Assembly (NCBI GenBank): GCA_029863175.1
Contig: JAOTVX010000012.1
Coordinates: forward strand, 1-64,000
Length of the DNA stretch: 64,000 nt
Reading direction: 5' to 3'
DNA from: Betaproteobacteria bacterium
Lineage (GTDB): Bacteria > Pseudomonadota > Gammaproteobacteria > Burkholderiales > SG8-41
Shown here: positions 41,934 to 50,255 of the stretch, piece by piece
Layout of the letters: every line of letters starts with the position of its first letter
Position numbering within the stretch: position 1 is the first letter of the stretch
Notes under the pieces: model-generated
The model's input: only the letters and a program-made list of their open reading frames with translations
Told to the model about the DNA's origin: nothing
Databases searched by the model: none
Translations under genes and position numbers: made by a program

Positions 41934-42320
41934 ATGAGCATCGATTTCACAGTTGATGAGACGAATCCCGCCTACGTGCGACTGCCTTGTCAAGGCACGT
42001 ATACGCGGGACGCGCTGTTGAGCGTAGTTGACGAAGCGATCGACATCGCCGCGAGCCAAAATCGAAGGGCAGTTCTCGTCGACATTAGGGACGTGAAAGG
42101 AACACCGCCGGACATGTTTGGCCGCTATCAACTCGGTGTGGGGACGGCCAAGATCCAGAGAGAAAAGAGCGTTCTTGTCACAATCGCAGTCGTTGGAAAT
42201 GAGCCGATGATCGACCCGCAAAGACTCGGCGAGACCGTATTTCTTAACCGGGGTGGCATTGGGAAAGTTTTCACCAATGTCGACGAAGCCGTTGCTTGGC
42301 TCGAACAAAGGCTCGAATAA
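41934..42320 (+). CDS. Cassette-like protein of unknown function (STAS/SpoIIAA-like fold)
   Basis: A 128-residue protein: ... YVRLPCQGTYTRDALLSVVD, RRAVLVDIRDVKGTPPDMFG, RYQLGVGTAKIQREKSVLV, LGETVFLNRGGIGKVFTN, EAVAWLEQRLE. The strand-helix alternation and the AVAWL ending resemble SpoIIAA-like/STAS proteins, but no assigned function was recognised. GGAG precedes the ATG. The stop is followed by an attC-like site at 42,329, and the gene is AT-richer than its surroundings. Confidence 0.65.
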   Translation: MSIDFTVDETNPAYVRLPCQGTYTRDALLSVVDEAIDIAASQNRRAVLVDIRDVKGTPPDMFGRYQLGVGTAKIQREKSVLVTIAVVGNEPMIDPQRLGETVFLNRGGIGKVFTNVDEAVAWLEQRLE

Positions 42321-42328
42321 AACCGCGT

Positions 42329-42363
42329 GCTAACAAATCGCTCAACCGGAGCGGCGGTTAGGC
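42329..42363 (+). other. attC-like recombination site
   Basis: GCTAACAAATCGCTCAACCG ... CGGCGGTTAGGC has an inverse core (GCTAAC), a core (GTTAGGC) and an inner hairpin CGCTC/GAGCG, but only 35 bp. It resembles integron attC sites shortened in the middle. It begins nine bases after the stop of the cassette-like gene. No integrase gene is in the window. Confidence 0.5.
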
Positions 42364-42386
42364 GCGGAATCAGGTATTGAAAGCGA

Positions 42387-42482
42387 GAGGAAAAGGTGTC
42401 AGGAACCTCAAGCCCACCAAAAGAACGCTTCCCGGTCAGCGGGCTGCTCTGCTGCGAAAAAAGTTCCTGACACCTCTTCCCC
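42387..42482. repeat. AGGTGTCAGGAAC inverted repeat (REP-like)
   Basis: AAAAGGTGTCAGGAAC (42,391-42,406) is matched by its complement GTTCCTGACACCTC (42,463-42,476), separated by about 57 bp. GGTGTCAGGAAC palindromes are typical of REP elements linked to RAYT transposases in many proteobacteria. No RAYT gene is in the window. Confidence 0.6.
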
Positions 42483-42487
42483 GATCA

Positions 42488-42607
42488 GTAGTGATTCTGC
42501 TTCTCTCCGCGTCTCCGCGGTTCAACTATTGTCCTTGCTTCTCCTGGCGGTTTGGCGGTTCAATGATTTATTTTATCTGCGTGTATCTGCGTTTATCTGC
42601 GGCTAAA
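42488..42607. repeat. Composite CTCCGCGTCTCCGCGG / TATCTGCGTT repeat block
   Basis: Three sets lie in order: TTCTCTCCGCGTCTCCGCGG (42,497-42,517), TTCTCCTGGCGGTTTGGCGG (42,539-42,560), and TATCTGCGTGTATCTGCGTT...TATCTGCGGCTAA (42,574-42,605). Period is about 10 bases. Confidence 0.8.
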
Positions 42608-42648
42608 GTGGTTTTTCCTAGCACTAATGATCCGTCACCCGTCACCAG

Positions 42649-43416
42649 CTATTTCACCCAGTTGATCTCGCGCGCCGTCCGGATGCCGATCGCGACCTCG
42701 TCCATCCCGGCCGGCATCTCCGCACTGGCTTCCGACACCGGGATGCGGCCCGCCATTATTTCAGCGCGCGACTGGGGGTAAAGCGGCACCGCATGCGGGT
42801 CTGCGAACCCGTCGGGAAAGAGCGGCCGGTTGCTTCCGGGCTCGTATTTGTCGGTGGCGCCAAGGGTGTGCATGAGCTCGTGCGCGATGACGACGTTGTT
42901 GGAGCCGTCCATGTCGGCGCGCGCGAAGGCGTTCACGACGCCAATCAGGCCCTTCTGCAGTCCCGTCGAATGCGCCAACCGCGAATGCGCCGCCGGATCG
43001 AAGTAGGAGACGAAGATCCGCACGTCCGGCTTCGGCCCCCGGTAGTTATCATGCCGCCAGGCCCAGTAGCGAAGCCGCAGGCTCCAGAGCGCGACGTCCA
43101 TCTTGCTTCCTCCGAACGGGGGCGATGGCGGTTGCGCTGCCACCGGTGGCGTCAGGCTGATGTCGATCGGCTGGCGCAGCGCGACACCATAACCGGCCAC
43201 CTCGCTCCTGAAGAACGCCTCGATCGGTTCGAAGCCGGGCTCGCCTAGCTGGCCGATGTAGCCGGCCACCACGCTGCTGCCGTCGCCATTGATGGGATAG
43301 ATGGCCACCCGGACGGTGTTGTTCCAGTCGGTAGTGCGGGCGCGCGCGATCCAGGCCGCCTGTGCTACCGTCGCCAGGATGAACAGCAGGATCACGATGC
43401 GCAGTTTTCGCCACAT
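42649..43416 (-). CDS. Exported putative zinc metalloprotease-like protein
   Basis: A 255-residue protein with an N-terminal signal or anchor helix (LRIVILLFILATVAQAAWIA). The middle carries VVIAHELMHTLGATDKYEPG: an HExxHxxG motif, the zinc site of gluzincin/metzincin-type proteases, here followed by Asp in a metzincin-like extension. The preceding DMDGSNN and final INWVK resemble a conserved family of small secreted proteins of unknown role. No peptidase family could be assigned, and a structural non-proteolytic role is possible. Confidence 0.7.
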   Translation of the reverse strand: MWRKLRIVILLFILATVAQAAWIARARTTDWNNTVRVAIYPINGDGSSVVAGYIGQLGEPGFEPIEAFFRSEVAGYGVALRQPIDISLTPPVAAQPPSPPFGGSKMDVALWSLRLRYWAWRHDNYRGPKPDVRIFVSYFDPAAHSRLAHSTGLQKGLIGVVNAFARADMDGSNNVVIAHELMHTLGATDKYEPGSNRPLFPDGFADPHAVPLYPQSRAEIMAGRIPVSEASAEMPAGMDEVAIGIRTAREINWVK

Positions 43417-43440
43417 GATTAGCGTATCTCAAAAATCAAA

Positions 43441-43620
43441 ACAACTTATTAACCGCAGATAAACACGGACAGAAAACTCGCGTAAACCAATACACTTCCT
43501 CTTTATCGGCGTCGATCGGCGTTCATCGGTGGCAGTCATTCGGTTTTTTGAGATGATTTCTAGCCAGTTTAGTCGCTTGTTCGCTTAGTCACTCAGTAAC
43601 TTAGTCACACAGGTCAAGTT
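43441..43620. repeat. Composite short-unit repeat block
   Basis: This gap has TTAACCGCAGATAAACACGG, then ATCGGCGTCGATCGGCGTTC (43,502-43,530), then TTAGTCGCTTGTTCGCTTAG and GTCACTCAGTAACTTAGTCAC (43,573-43,610). The units repeat at 8-10 bases. Confidence 0.75.
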
Positions 43621-43659
43621 GCCGTAAACTTCCAGCTTCGCACTGTAGGGGAGATTGGC

Positions 43660-44385
43660 ATGGCGGACAACAACGATACCGCGGTCGTCGTCGGAGCGGG
43701 ACCGGGGCTGGGCTCCGCGCTCGTGCGCCGCTTCGCGCGCGCAGGAATGAAGGTTGCAGCGGCAAGGCGGGACGCGGGCCAGCTGGATGGGCTCGTCAAG
43801 GAGTCCGGGGCCGCGGTTCGTGCGTACTCCTGCGACGCCACCGACGAGGGATCGGTGACGGCCCTGTTCGCCAAGGTCGCGAAGGAGCTGGGAACGCCGC
43901 GGCTCGTCGCCTATAATGCCGGCGGCTTCGTGCGCAAAAGCGTGCTCGAGACCTCGCGGGAGGAGTTCGAGCGTTGCTGGCGCAACGCCTGCCTGGGCGG
44001 CTTTCTCGTCGGGCGTGAAGCGGCGCGAAGCATGCTCGCCGCGAAGGCCGGCGGGCGCCATAACGGCACCATCGTTTTCACCGGGGCCACGGCTTCACTC
44101 CGCGGCGGCGCCAACTTCCTCAACCTCGCGGTCGGCAAGTTCAGCCTGCGCGCGCTCGCGCAGAGCATGGCGCGCGAGCTCCAACCCCAAGGCATCCACG
44201 TTGCGCACGCCATCATCGACGGCCAGATCGAAAGCGACCGCCCCGGCCGCGGCGTCGCCGAGCGCGGGGCGGACGCCGTCCTCTCCCCGGCCGCGATCGC
44301 CGAAGCCTATTACCAGTTGCATTTGCAACCGCCGAGCGTCTGGACGCTCGAGTTCGACTTGCGGCCTTACGTAGAAAAGTTCTAG
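43660..44385 (+). CDS. Atypical short-chain dehydrogenase/reductase
   Basis: A 241-residue SDR-fold protein with the nucleotide motif VVVGAGPGLGSALVRRFARA and the structural YNAGG. The usual catalytic Tyr of YxxxK is missing: the matching stretch reads NLAVGKFSLRALAQS, with Leu at the Tyr position and Lys retained. The Ser region is GATASLRGG. Such sequences form a recognisable SDR subgroup, so activity may be altered or lost. The ATG follows GGGGAG. Confidence 0.85.
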   Translation: MADNNDTAVVVGAGPGLGSALVRRFARAGMKVAAARRDAGQLDGLVKESGAAVRAYSCDATDEGSVTALFAKVAKELGTPRLVAYNAGGFVRKSVLETSREEFERCWRNACLGGFLVGREAARSMLAAKAGGRHNGTIVFTGATASLRGGANFLNLAVGKFSLRALAQSMARELQPQGIHVAHAIIDGQIESDRPGRGVAERGADAVLSPAAIAEAYYQLHLQPPSVWTLEFDLRPYVEKF

Positions 44386-44484
44386 TTGAACCGCCAAGAC
44401 GCCAAGAAAAGCCATCATTCACTATTCACCCGCTTCCGTTTGGCATTGGTTTGTTTTAAACAGCGATGGCTGCTCGAGGCTACG

Positions 44485-44742
44485 ATGATCCAATTTCGAA
44501 GCTGGTTCTTCCCGATGGCGCTCGCACTGCTTGTGTCTCTCCCCGGTCTCGCAGCGACCGACTACTTGAAGGAAGTCCCGAAAAGCGGAAAGCTTCGCTA
44601 CGGCGAGATCGTCTACGTGGACGATGGAACCTGCCCTAAGGATGAGGTGAAGGAGGTCACCGGAGGAAGTCGGGAGAAATCGATACCGAGGAAAGTCCGG
44701 TGTCTGAAGCGACCTTCGAGCAGTCGCAAGTACACCCCTTGA
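44485..44742 (+). CDS. Small exported protein (DUF6719-like)
   Basis: An 85-residue protein: signal peptide FFPMALALLVSLPGLAA, then DYLKEVPKSGKLRYGEIVYV and DDGTCPKDEVKEVTGG, ending in a basic KVRCLKRP tail. Two Cys are in the mature part. This fits the small DUF6719-type periplasmic proteins of unknown function. The start at ATG 44,485 was chosen because the upstream residues (from TTG 44,386) are encoded by a CCGCCAAGACGCCAAG intergenic repeat. Confidence 0.65.
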   Translation: MIQFRSWFFPMALALLVSLPGLAATDYLKEVPKSGKLRYGEIVYVDDGTCPKDEVKEVTGGSREKSIPRKVRCLKRPSSSRKYTP

Positions 44743-44905
44743 ATTCTGTTTCTTGCCGGCGTCCGTCGACGGCTTAATATTGGCTTTCGGATTCGAAATG
44801 GAAGCGAAAAATATGTTTCCCTCCGGACCTTGCGGGAAGATAAATCGACGTGAGAAGTTTGGCGCACCGCTTACCATTGACGATTCACGAGAGTAGGAGG
44901 GAAAC

Positions 44906-45613
44906 ATGCCAGTCCGTTGGGACACCACCGAGGTAAGCGGAAAAGAGATGCGTATCTACATTGGCGTTCCGGAAAGCGAGCCGAAGCGCCGCGGCATTCT
45001 CGTCGCGCAGCACGGCGGCGGCGTGGACGGCTTCGTGCAGGACGTCGTCAACCGCCTATTCCGCCGAGGCTACGTCGCCGCGGCACCGGAGCTCTACCAC
45101 CGCCAGCCGTCCGATATCAATGACAACATGGCGCGCATTGGCATGCTCAAGGACGACGAAATCATCGCGGACATGAACGCGACGCTCGCGCACATGAAGA
45201 GCCTCAAGGAACCCACGGTCGGACACGTGGGCATCGTGGGCTTCTGCATGGGGGGGCGCGTGTCCTACCTCATGGCCGCAGCCAATTCGGAGATCAAGGC
45301 ATGCACAGTGTTCTACGGCGGCAATATCCTGAAGCCTTGGGGCGGATCACCGACCCCCTTCGAGCGCACCAAGGATATCCGTTGCCCTATGATCGGTTTT
45401 TTCGGCGCCGAGGACACCAATCCCAGCCCCGAGGACGTCAAGAAAATCGACGCGGAGATGACGCGCCACGGCAAGCCGCACGAGTTCCACACCTACCACG
45501 GTGCCGGGCACGCGTTCCAGAATTTTCTCGACGCGGCGCGCTACCGTGAGCGTCCGGCGCGCGGAACGTGGACGGAGATGCTGGCGTTCTTTTCCCAGCA
45601 CCTCAGGCCATGA
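44906..45613 (+). CDS. Dienelactone hydrolase family protein
   Basis: A 235-residue alpha/beta hydrolase. The nucleophile elbow is VGIVGFCMGGRVSYLMAA with Cys as nucleophile, Asp is in GFFGAEDTNPSPEDV, and His in YHGAGHAFQNF. Dienelactone hydrolases open lactone rings of dienelactones in chloroaromatic degradation, though many act on other esters. The start has AGGAGGGA upstream. It is alone. Confidence 0.92.
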   Translation: MPVRWDTTEVSGKEMRIYIGVPESEPKRRGILVAQHGGGVDGFVQDVVNRLFRRGYVAAAPELYHRQPSDINDNMARIGMLKDDEIIADMNATLAHMKSLKEPTVGHVGIVGFCMGGRVSYLMAAANSEIKACTVFYGGNILKPWGGSPTPFERTKDIRCPMIGFFGAEDTNPSPEDVKKIDAEMTRHGKPHEFHTYHGAGHAFQNFLDAARYRERPARGTWTEMLAFFSQHLRP

Positions 45614-45664
45614 GGCGTGACTGGTGACGAGTGACGGCTGACGGCTCAGTCGATTCGCTACTCT

Positions 45665-46942
45665 TCAGGTGGCGAAGTAGGCATAGACGTTCAGCACCGC
45701 GAACGCCGGGATGGTCATCGTGAAGCTGAAGCGGCGGTTCCGCCGCACCAGCTCTCCGAACGGAACACCGTAGCGGCTGTGCACCGCCACCAGGGTGTTG
45801 GCCATGGGGCACGCCGGCAGACTGATTCCCCACGTCATCAGAAACGTGATCGCGAGCAAAGTCGGATCAGGATCGAGCGGCATGAGCCAGGTTCCGACGA
45901 CCGAGATCAGAATAACCGGGTGGAAACCCAGCCAAGCAAAGGCGCTGATACCCAGAAAGACCAGGCTCGCCTCGAGGCCGCCGAAGCGCTCGAATGGCAC
46001 GCCGAGGTCCAGCGCCGCGATCACGCCGGCCATGCCAGCGGACAGCACGCCCGCGGCGAGAAAGAGCGAAACCTCCCCGCTCATCTCCGGCAGGCGCAGG
46101 CGCACCAGCCGCAGCAACGAGGCGCCCGTGCGATTCCCCTCCCGTACCAGCAGCGTGATGACCGTCAGCAGGGGCGCCAACACCGTGATGATGGCAAGCA
46201 CCGACCACTCGCGCTCGTACTCGTGCACGGTCAGCACGCCAGCCGCCAGCACCGCAGGCACCCACAGCGCCTTGAAGTGGATCGGGTAACCGACAAATTC
46301 GCGGGCGTAGCCGTAGCGTTTCGAGGACAAGGTCAGCCATGTCAGCACGATTCCGAGCGCGGCCAACGGCATGCCGACGCCCATCAGCCGCGCCAGGCTG
46401 GCCTCGGGCGCCACTGTCAGCGTCACTGCCATCGCCCCGAAGAACGGCGACCACAGCGCAGCACTCATGAACGCTTGCGACAACCCTATCGCCTGCTCGA
46501 GCGTGAGCCGAGCGCGCCCAGCGAGGCGGTCGGCGAAGATGGCGACGGCCGAGAAGTTGATCACCGAGCCGAAGAGATGGACCCCGACGAGGGTCTTGAG
46601 CAGCGCGAGCCTGCCGGTCGATGGCGGCTCGTCATGGGCATTGGGCGCCGTGCTGATGAGGCGCAGGAAGGAAACCGCGATCAGCATCCCGATCAGCGGA
46701 ATGTTCTGCGCGAGGGCGCGGGCTATGAGGCCGGTAGCCCCGCTTGCCATGCCCCACAGGATGCCCGCGCTCCCGACGACGAGCAGCGCGAGGACGACGC
46801 GCGCCTGCACGCTGGAGAGCCGCGGCCATAACAACGCGCACGCCATCCAGCCGGCAATACCGGTGAGCCAGGCGGGGTAAGCGTCAAAAAGCGCGCCGAC
46901 GACGGCAAACGCCGCCACGGCTACCAGAAACCAGGCGGCCAT
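45665..46942 (-). CDS. Integral membrane protein, ion-transporter-like permease
   Basis: A 425-residue protein with about 12 hydrophobic segments. Landmarks are LLKTLVGVHLFGSVINFSAV, the middle LSQAFMSAALWSPFFGAMAV, and near the C-terminus WGISLPACPMANTLVAVH. The two-half arrangement with polar breaks in hydrophobic helices resembles ion-transporter superfamily carriers (dicarboxylate or gluconate permeases). No closer family was recognised. ATG 46,942 was chosen: the 17 residues before it (TSTFIPPPSSLRPRYT) come from a GAGGGCGGAGGGATGA repeat. Confidence 0.65.
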   Translation of the reverse strand: MAAWFLVAVAAFAVVGALFDAYPAWLTGIAGWMACALLWPRLSSVQARVVLALLVVGSAGILWGMASGATGLIARALAQNIPLIGMLIAVSFLRLISTAPNAHDEPPSTGRLALLKTLVGVHLFGSVINFSAVAIFADRLAGRARLTLEQAIGLSQAFMSAALWSPFFGAMAVTLTVAPEASLARLMGVGMPLAALGIVLTWLTLSSKRYGYAREFVGYPIHFKALWVPAVLAAGVLTVHEYEREWSVLAIITVLAPLLTVITLLVREGNRTGASLLRLVRLRLPEMSGEVSLFLAAGVLSAGMAGVIAALDLGVPFERFGGLEASLVFLGISAFAWLGFHPVILISVVGTWLMPLDPDPTLLAITFLMTWGISLPACPMANTLVAVHSRYGVPFGELVRRNRRFSFTMTIPAFAVLNVYAYFAT

Positions 46943-47109
46943 CGTATACCGAGGGCGGAGGGATGAGGGCGGAGGGATGAAGGTTGAAGTCACAGTCCTT
47001 TCGACGTGCTTCTTGCCACCCTCCTTCAGCGATCGGATCTTGACGGAGATGCAGATGCGTCTGTCGCGCTTATCCGCGGCTCAATTCGTGCTTCAGGATT
47101 ATCCGGCGT

Positions 47110-47883
47110 TCAGAGAACGCCGGATAATCCTCCGTCGACGTTGATGCAGCAACCCGTCACGTAGCTCGCGGCATCGGAGGCAAGAAACGCGATGACGTTT
47201 GCGACCTCTTCGGCCTCGCCCATACGTCCGAGCGGGACAGTCTTGCCCGTTTTCGCGTAATGTTCCTCCACGGAGATCTTGTTGCGCGCGGCACTGCGCT
47301 CCTGTTGCTTGGACTTGATCTTGCCCACGGCCACCGCATTCACCAGGATGTTGTGGGCCGCCAGCTCTTTCGACAGCGCCTTGGTGAGCGCCAGGCCCGC
47401 GGCCCGCGAGATGGTGGTAGGGAAGGTCCCCTCGAACGGCGTCTTGGCGGCAACCATGTTGAGGCTGATGATCCGCCCCCCGCCCTGCTTTTTCATGTGC
47501 GGGATCGCCGCGCGTGCGGTACGGATATGGGCAAAAACCTTGATATTGATATCGCTCTGCCAGGCGTCGTCGTTCACCGCGTCGAATGGAGACTGCCCGG
47601 TGCCGCCCGCATTGTTGATCACGGCATCGATGCGGCCGAAGTGCTTGACCGTCTCCTCGATGAAACGCTCGGCATCGCCAGGCTTGGCCGCGTCGGCCAC
47701 CACCGCGAGCACGTCGCAGCCGGATTTCCTGAGTTCGTCTGCGAACGCGTTGAGCACCTCCGGGCGCCGCGCGCAAATGGCGATCTTCGTGCCTTCAGCG
47801 GCAAAACGCAGCGCGGTCGCGCGCCCGATGCCTTCGCTGCCGCCGGTGATCGCGACGACCTTCCCGCGTAGTGCCAGATCCAT
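47110..47883 (-). CDS. SDR-family oxidoreductase, catalytic Tyr replaced
   Basis: A 257-residue SDR. The cofactor motif is VVAITGGSEGIGRATALRF, followed by INNAGGTGQSPFDAV and the C-terminal TGCCINVDGGLSG typical of 3-oxoacyl-ACP reductase-like enzymes. In the active-site helix the sequence is PTTISRAAGLALTKAL: Thr stands at Tyr and Arg at Lys, and the Ser region is SLNMVAA. The enzyme is therefore non-canonical. AAGGAGGAC lies before the ATG. Confidence 0.88.
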   Translation of the reverse strand: MDLALRGKVVAITGGSEGIGRATALRFAAEGTKIAICARRPEVLNAFADELRKSGCDVLAVVADAAKPGDAERFIEETVKHFGRIDAVINNAGGTGQSPFDAVNDDAWQSDINIKVFAHIRTARAAIPHMKKQGGGRIISLNMVAAKTPFEGTFPTTISRAAGLALTKALSKELAAHNILVNAVAVGKIKSKQQERSAARNKISVEEHYAKTGKTVPLGRMGEAEEVANVIAFLASDAASYVTGCCINVDGGLSGVL

Positions 47884-48009
47884 GAGTCCTCCTTGAAATT
47901 TCGGAAAAAGGTGGATTTTGACACAGGACGCGCAGTGCGGCGACCCAACTCGTTACAGATGCTTGCCGACGGTTATCGCGTTGAGCGCGCTACGGATCTA
48001 TGGAGTTTT

Positions 48010-48120
48010 GCTCTTCTCGGCGGGCTCGGCGCCTCGGCGGTGCTGATTCTGCTTCTCTTGGCGTCTTGGCGGTTCATTCACTACCGTGATTCATGGTTCT
48101 CTTGGCTCCTTGGCGTTCGG
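48010..48120. repeat. CTTGGCGTCTTGGCGGTTCA repeat
   Basis: TCGGCGGGCTCGGCGCCTCGGCG, then TTCTCTTGGCGTCTTGGCGG and TTCTCTTGGCTCCTTGGCG fill most of the gap between two divergent genes. It is the complement type of the CCGCCAAGACGCCAAG repeats at 38,700 and 44,395. Confidence 0.75.
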
Positions 48121-48155
48121 AATTTCGGGGTTGCCGACTCTGCTAAACTGCGCGG

Positions 48156-49136
48156 GTGATCATCGCGATTCCCGACGACTACCACGGCGTCGTCGCTCAG
48201 CTTGCCTGCTTCTCCAGATTGTCGGGTCATGACGTGCGCGTTTTCTGCGACGCGGCGCCGCCGACCGGGAAGCTCGTGCAACACCTGCGGGACGCCGACG
48301 TCATTGTCCCGATCAGGGAGCGCACCCTTTTTACGCGGGAACTCATCGCCTCGCTCCCCAAATTGAGGCTCATCAGCCAGACTGGCCGCAGCACGCGCCA
48401 TATCGACATCGCGGCCTGCACTGAGCGCGGCATCGCCGTCACCGCGGGCACTCACGCGTCGCCCTATACGGTCGCCGAGCATACCTGGGCCCTCATCCTC
48501 TCGGCGCTTCGCCATATCCCCGAGGATGCCGCCCTCATGAAGCGCGGCGAATGGCGCGCGAGCTTTAGCACGGGGCTGCGCGGCAAAACGCTAGGTGTGT
48601 TCGGCCTCGGCATGATTGGAAAGCTGATTGCCATGCCGGCGGGCGCCTTCGGCATGCAGGTCCTCGTCCACGGCCGGGAATCTTCTCTCGTCGCCGCCCG
48701 CGCAGCTGGTTACGAAATCGCGGACAGTAAAGCGGATTTCTTCGCGCGCAGCGATGTCCTGTGTGCGATGGTGCGGCTCTCTCCCGTCACGCGCGGCATT
48801 GTGACGGCAGAGGACTTGGCACAAATGAAACCCACCGCCTTGTTCGTCAACACGGCGCGCGCGGAACTTGTCGCACCCGGTGCCCTGGTCAACGCCCTCA
48901 GCAAGGGAAGGCCGGGTTTCGCTGTGACAGACGTGTATGAGAACGAGCCTGTCCTGCGCGGTGACCATCCTCTTCTGAAACTGGACAACGCGCTTTGCAC
49001 GCCGCACACCGCGTGGCTCGAGCGCGAAACCTACGAGCTGTATTTCGGTGAGGCTTTCGACAATCTTCTCGCGTTTCTCGCCGGCAAGCCGGTCAATATG
49101 GTGAACCCCGAAGTATTGGCGAGACACAAGGCGTGA
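48156..49136 (+). CDS. D-isomer-specific 2-hydroxyacid dehydrogenase family protein
   Basis: A 326-residue NAD-dependent enzyme. The catalytic Arg is in NTARAELVAPG, Glu in TDVYENEPVLRGDHP and His in CTPHTAWLERE; the NAD-binding fold has GKTLGVFGLGMIGKLIA. It reduces 2-oxo-acids to D-2-hydroxyacids or the reverse. The start is GTG without an obvious ribosome site. It could supply 2-hydroxyacids to the nearby LeuC/D-like hydratase, but this is only proximity. Confidence 0.92.
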   Translation: MIIAIPDDYHGVVAQLACFSRLSGHDVRVFCDAAPPTGKLVQHLRDADVIVPIRERTLFTRELIASLPKLRLISQTGRSTRHIDIAACTERGIAVTAGTHASPYTVAEHTWALILSALRHIPEDAALMKRGEWRASFSTGLRGKTLGVFGLGMIGKLIAMPAGAFGMQVLVHGRESSLVAARAAGYEIADSKADFFARSDVLCAMVRLSPVTRGIVTAEDLAQMKPTALFVNTARAELVAPGALVNALSKGRPGFAVTDVYENEPVLRGDHPLLKLDNALCTPHTAWLERETYELYFGEAFDNLLAFLAGKPVNMVNPEVLARHKA

Positions 49137-49198
49137 CGGGTGAGTCGACTCCCTATTCGCCATTTACGATTCACGATTCACGCAATTGAGCGATCGAA

Positions 49199-49447
49199 AT
49201 GAAGACCTTATTCGACCAAGAGCTGGTTGAGGCGATGGAGCAGCTTTGCGATGAGACCAGTGAAGCGATGCAGCTCGCAAAAATGAGCCCGGATCTCGAC
49301 GACCTCGCCGCCTGCCTGGCGGTAGCCCTGCTCAAGCTGAGCCTTGCGACCGGCTTTGTCGAGCAGCGCCACCCTGGCTTCGCCAAGGACATCGAGGAAA
49401 AGCGCCAGAAGGTGATCGCGGCGCTTACGGAAGGCCAGAAACATTGA
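49199..49447 (+). CDS. Small helical protein of unknown function
   Basis: An 82-residue soluble acidic protein (FDQELVEAMEQLCDETSEAM; DLDDLAACLAVALLKLSLAT; HPGFAKDIEEKRQKVIAALT). It is predicted to be almost entirely helical. The 60-bp gap to the dehydrogenase contains a TTTACGATTCACGATTCACG repeat. There is only a weak ribosome binding site. No family recognised. Confidence 0.5.
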   Translation: MKTLFDQELVEAMEQLCDETSEAMQLAKMSPDLDDLAACLAVALLKLSLATGFVEQRHPGFAKDIEEKRQKVIAALTEGQKH

Positions 49448-49473
49448 AGGCGTGACCCGAACGTATCTCAAAA

Positions 49474-49724
49474 ACCATCATTAGCCGCAGATAAACACAG
49501 ATGAACGCGGCTGAAGAGCAAATATCAGCCACAGAGATCACAGAGAACACAGAGGTTTGAAATTTGAGCCGATCGCTGCTGTGTTGCTTTTTCTCTGTGA
49601 ACTCTGTGTTCTCCGTGGCTAATGCTTTTTGCGCGTCAAGCCTATTGCTGTCCATCGGCGGCTAATATAGATTTAGGCGCTTTGTTATATCTGCGTTCAT
49701 CGGCGTTTATCTGCGGCTTAGAAT
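49474..49724. repeat. Composite repeat block with CACAGAGA inverted arms
   Basis: AGCCGCAGATAAACACAGATG (49,484-49,504) is followed by CCACAGAGATCACAGAGAAC and CACAGAGG (49,530-49,557), its complement CTCTGTGAACTCTGTGTTCT...CCGTGGCTAA (49,592-49,621), TCCATCGGCGGCTAAT, and TATCTGCGTTCATCGGCGTT...TCTGCGGCTTA (49,687-49,720). The two CACAGAG arms can pair into a hairpin. No gene lies here. Confidence 0.85.
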
Positions 49725-49766
49725 GTCATTCTATTTTTTAACACACGTTGCTGCGAATGGTGACTC

Positions 49767-50252
49767 GTGAGAGCGTTGATTTTCTGGGAGCAGCCCTTGC
49801 GGGTAGCGGGCCCCGGCTCGACAGCGAATGCGGTCGCCAGGCTCAACGCACAATTTTCAGTGGGCCGCTTTGGGAGCAAAGAGCGCCTGACCGGGTCGCT
49901 GCGGGGCTCCCGGCTCACAGCCTGGAGGGCCACCTTGCTCGGTCGCGCCGGGGACGTGGTGGAATTCGACGGCGAGATACGCTCTGCCGGAGAAGGGACC
50001 GTCATCGAGGGCGTGGTCAGGTATCAGGCCGCAACCAAGATCCAGTTCGCCGGCCTGCTGGCGATCGGGGTAGTGTTGACGGTTGCGGGAGTCACGCAGA
50101 AATTGTCCGGGACCGCCGCCGGTCCGGAATTGCTTGGCCTCGGTCTTTTCGTGACCGTCGTGACGGTCCTGTGGATCGGGTCGAGCGCAGGCATGCGTCA
50201 TGTTCAGGTCCAGTTTCTCGAAGAGAAACTCGGCGGGGTAATGGCCCGGTGA
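49767..50252 (+). CDS. Small membrane protein of unknown function
   Basis: A 161-residue protein. About residues 1-90 are soluble, with a repetitive basic part (FGSKERLTGSLRGSRLTAWR) and an acidic FDGEIRSAGEGTVIEGVVRY that reads like a short beta domain. Two transmembrane helices follow (IQFAGLLAIGVVLTVAGV; LLGLGLFVTVVTVLWIG). The layout resembles DUF-type two-helix inner membrane proteins. Start is GTG 49,767. Confidence 0.55.
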   Translation: MRALIFWEQPLRVAGPGSTANAVARLNAQFSVGRFGSKERLTGSLRGSRLTAWRATLLGRAGDVVEFDGEIRSAGEGTVIEGVVRYQAATKIQFAGLLAIGVVLTVAGVTQKLSGTAAGPELLGLGLFVTVVTVLWIGSSAGMRHVQVQFLEEKLGGVMAR

Positions 50253-50255
50253 AAC

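Noticed and set aside
45779..46831. 350-residue open frame on the plus strand
   Set aside because: It lies opposite the membrane permease gene and is Arg/His/Gln-rich with no hydrophobic pattern or motif.
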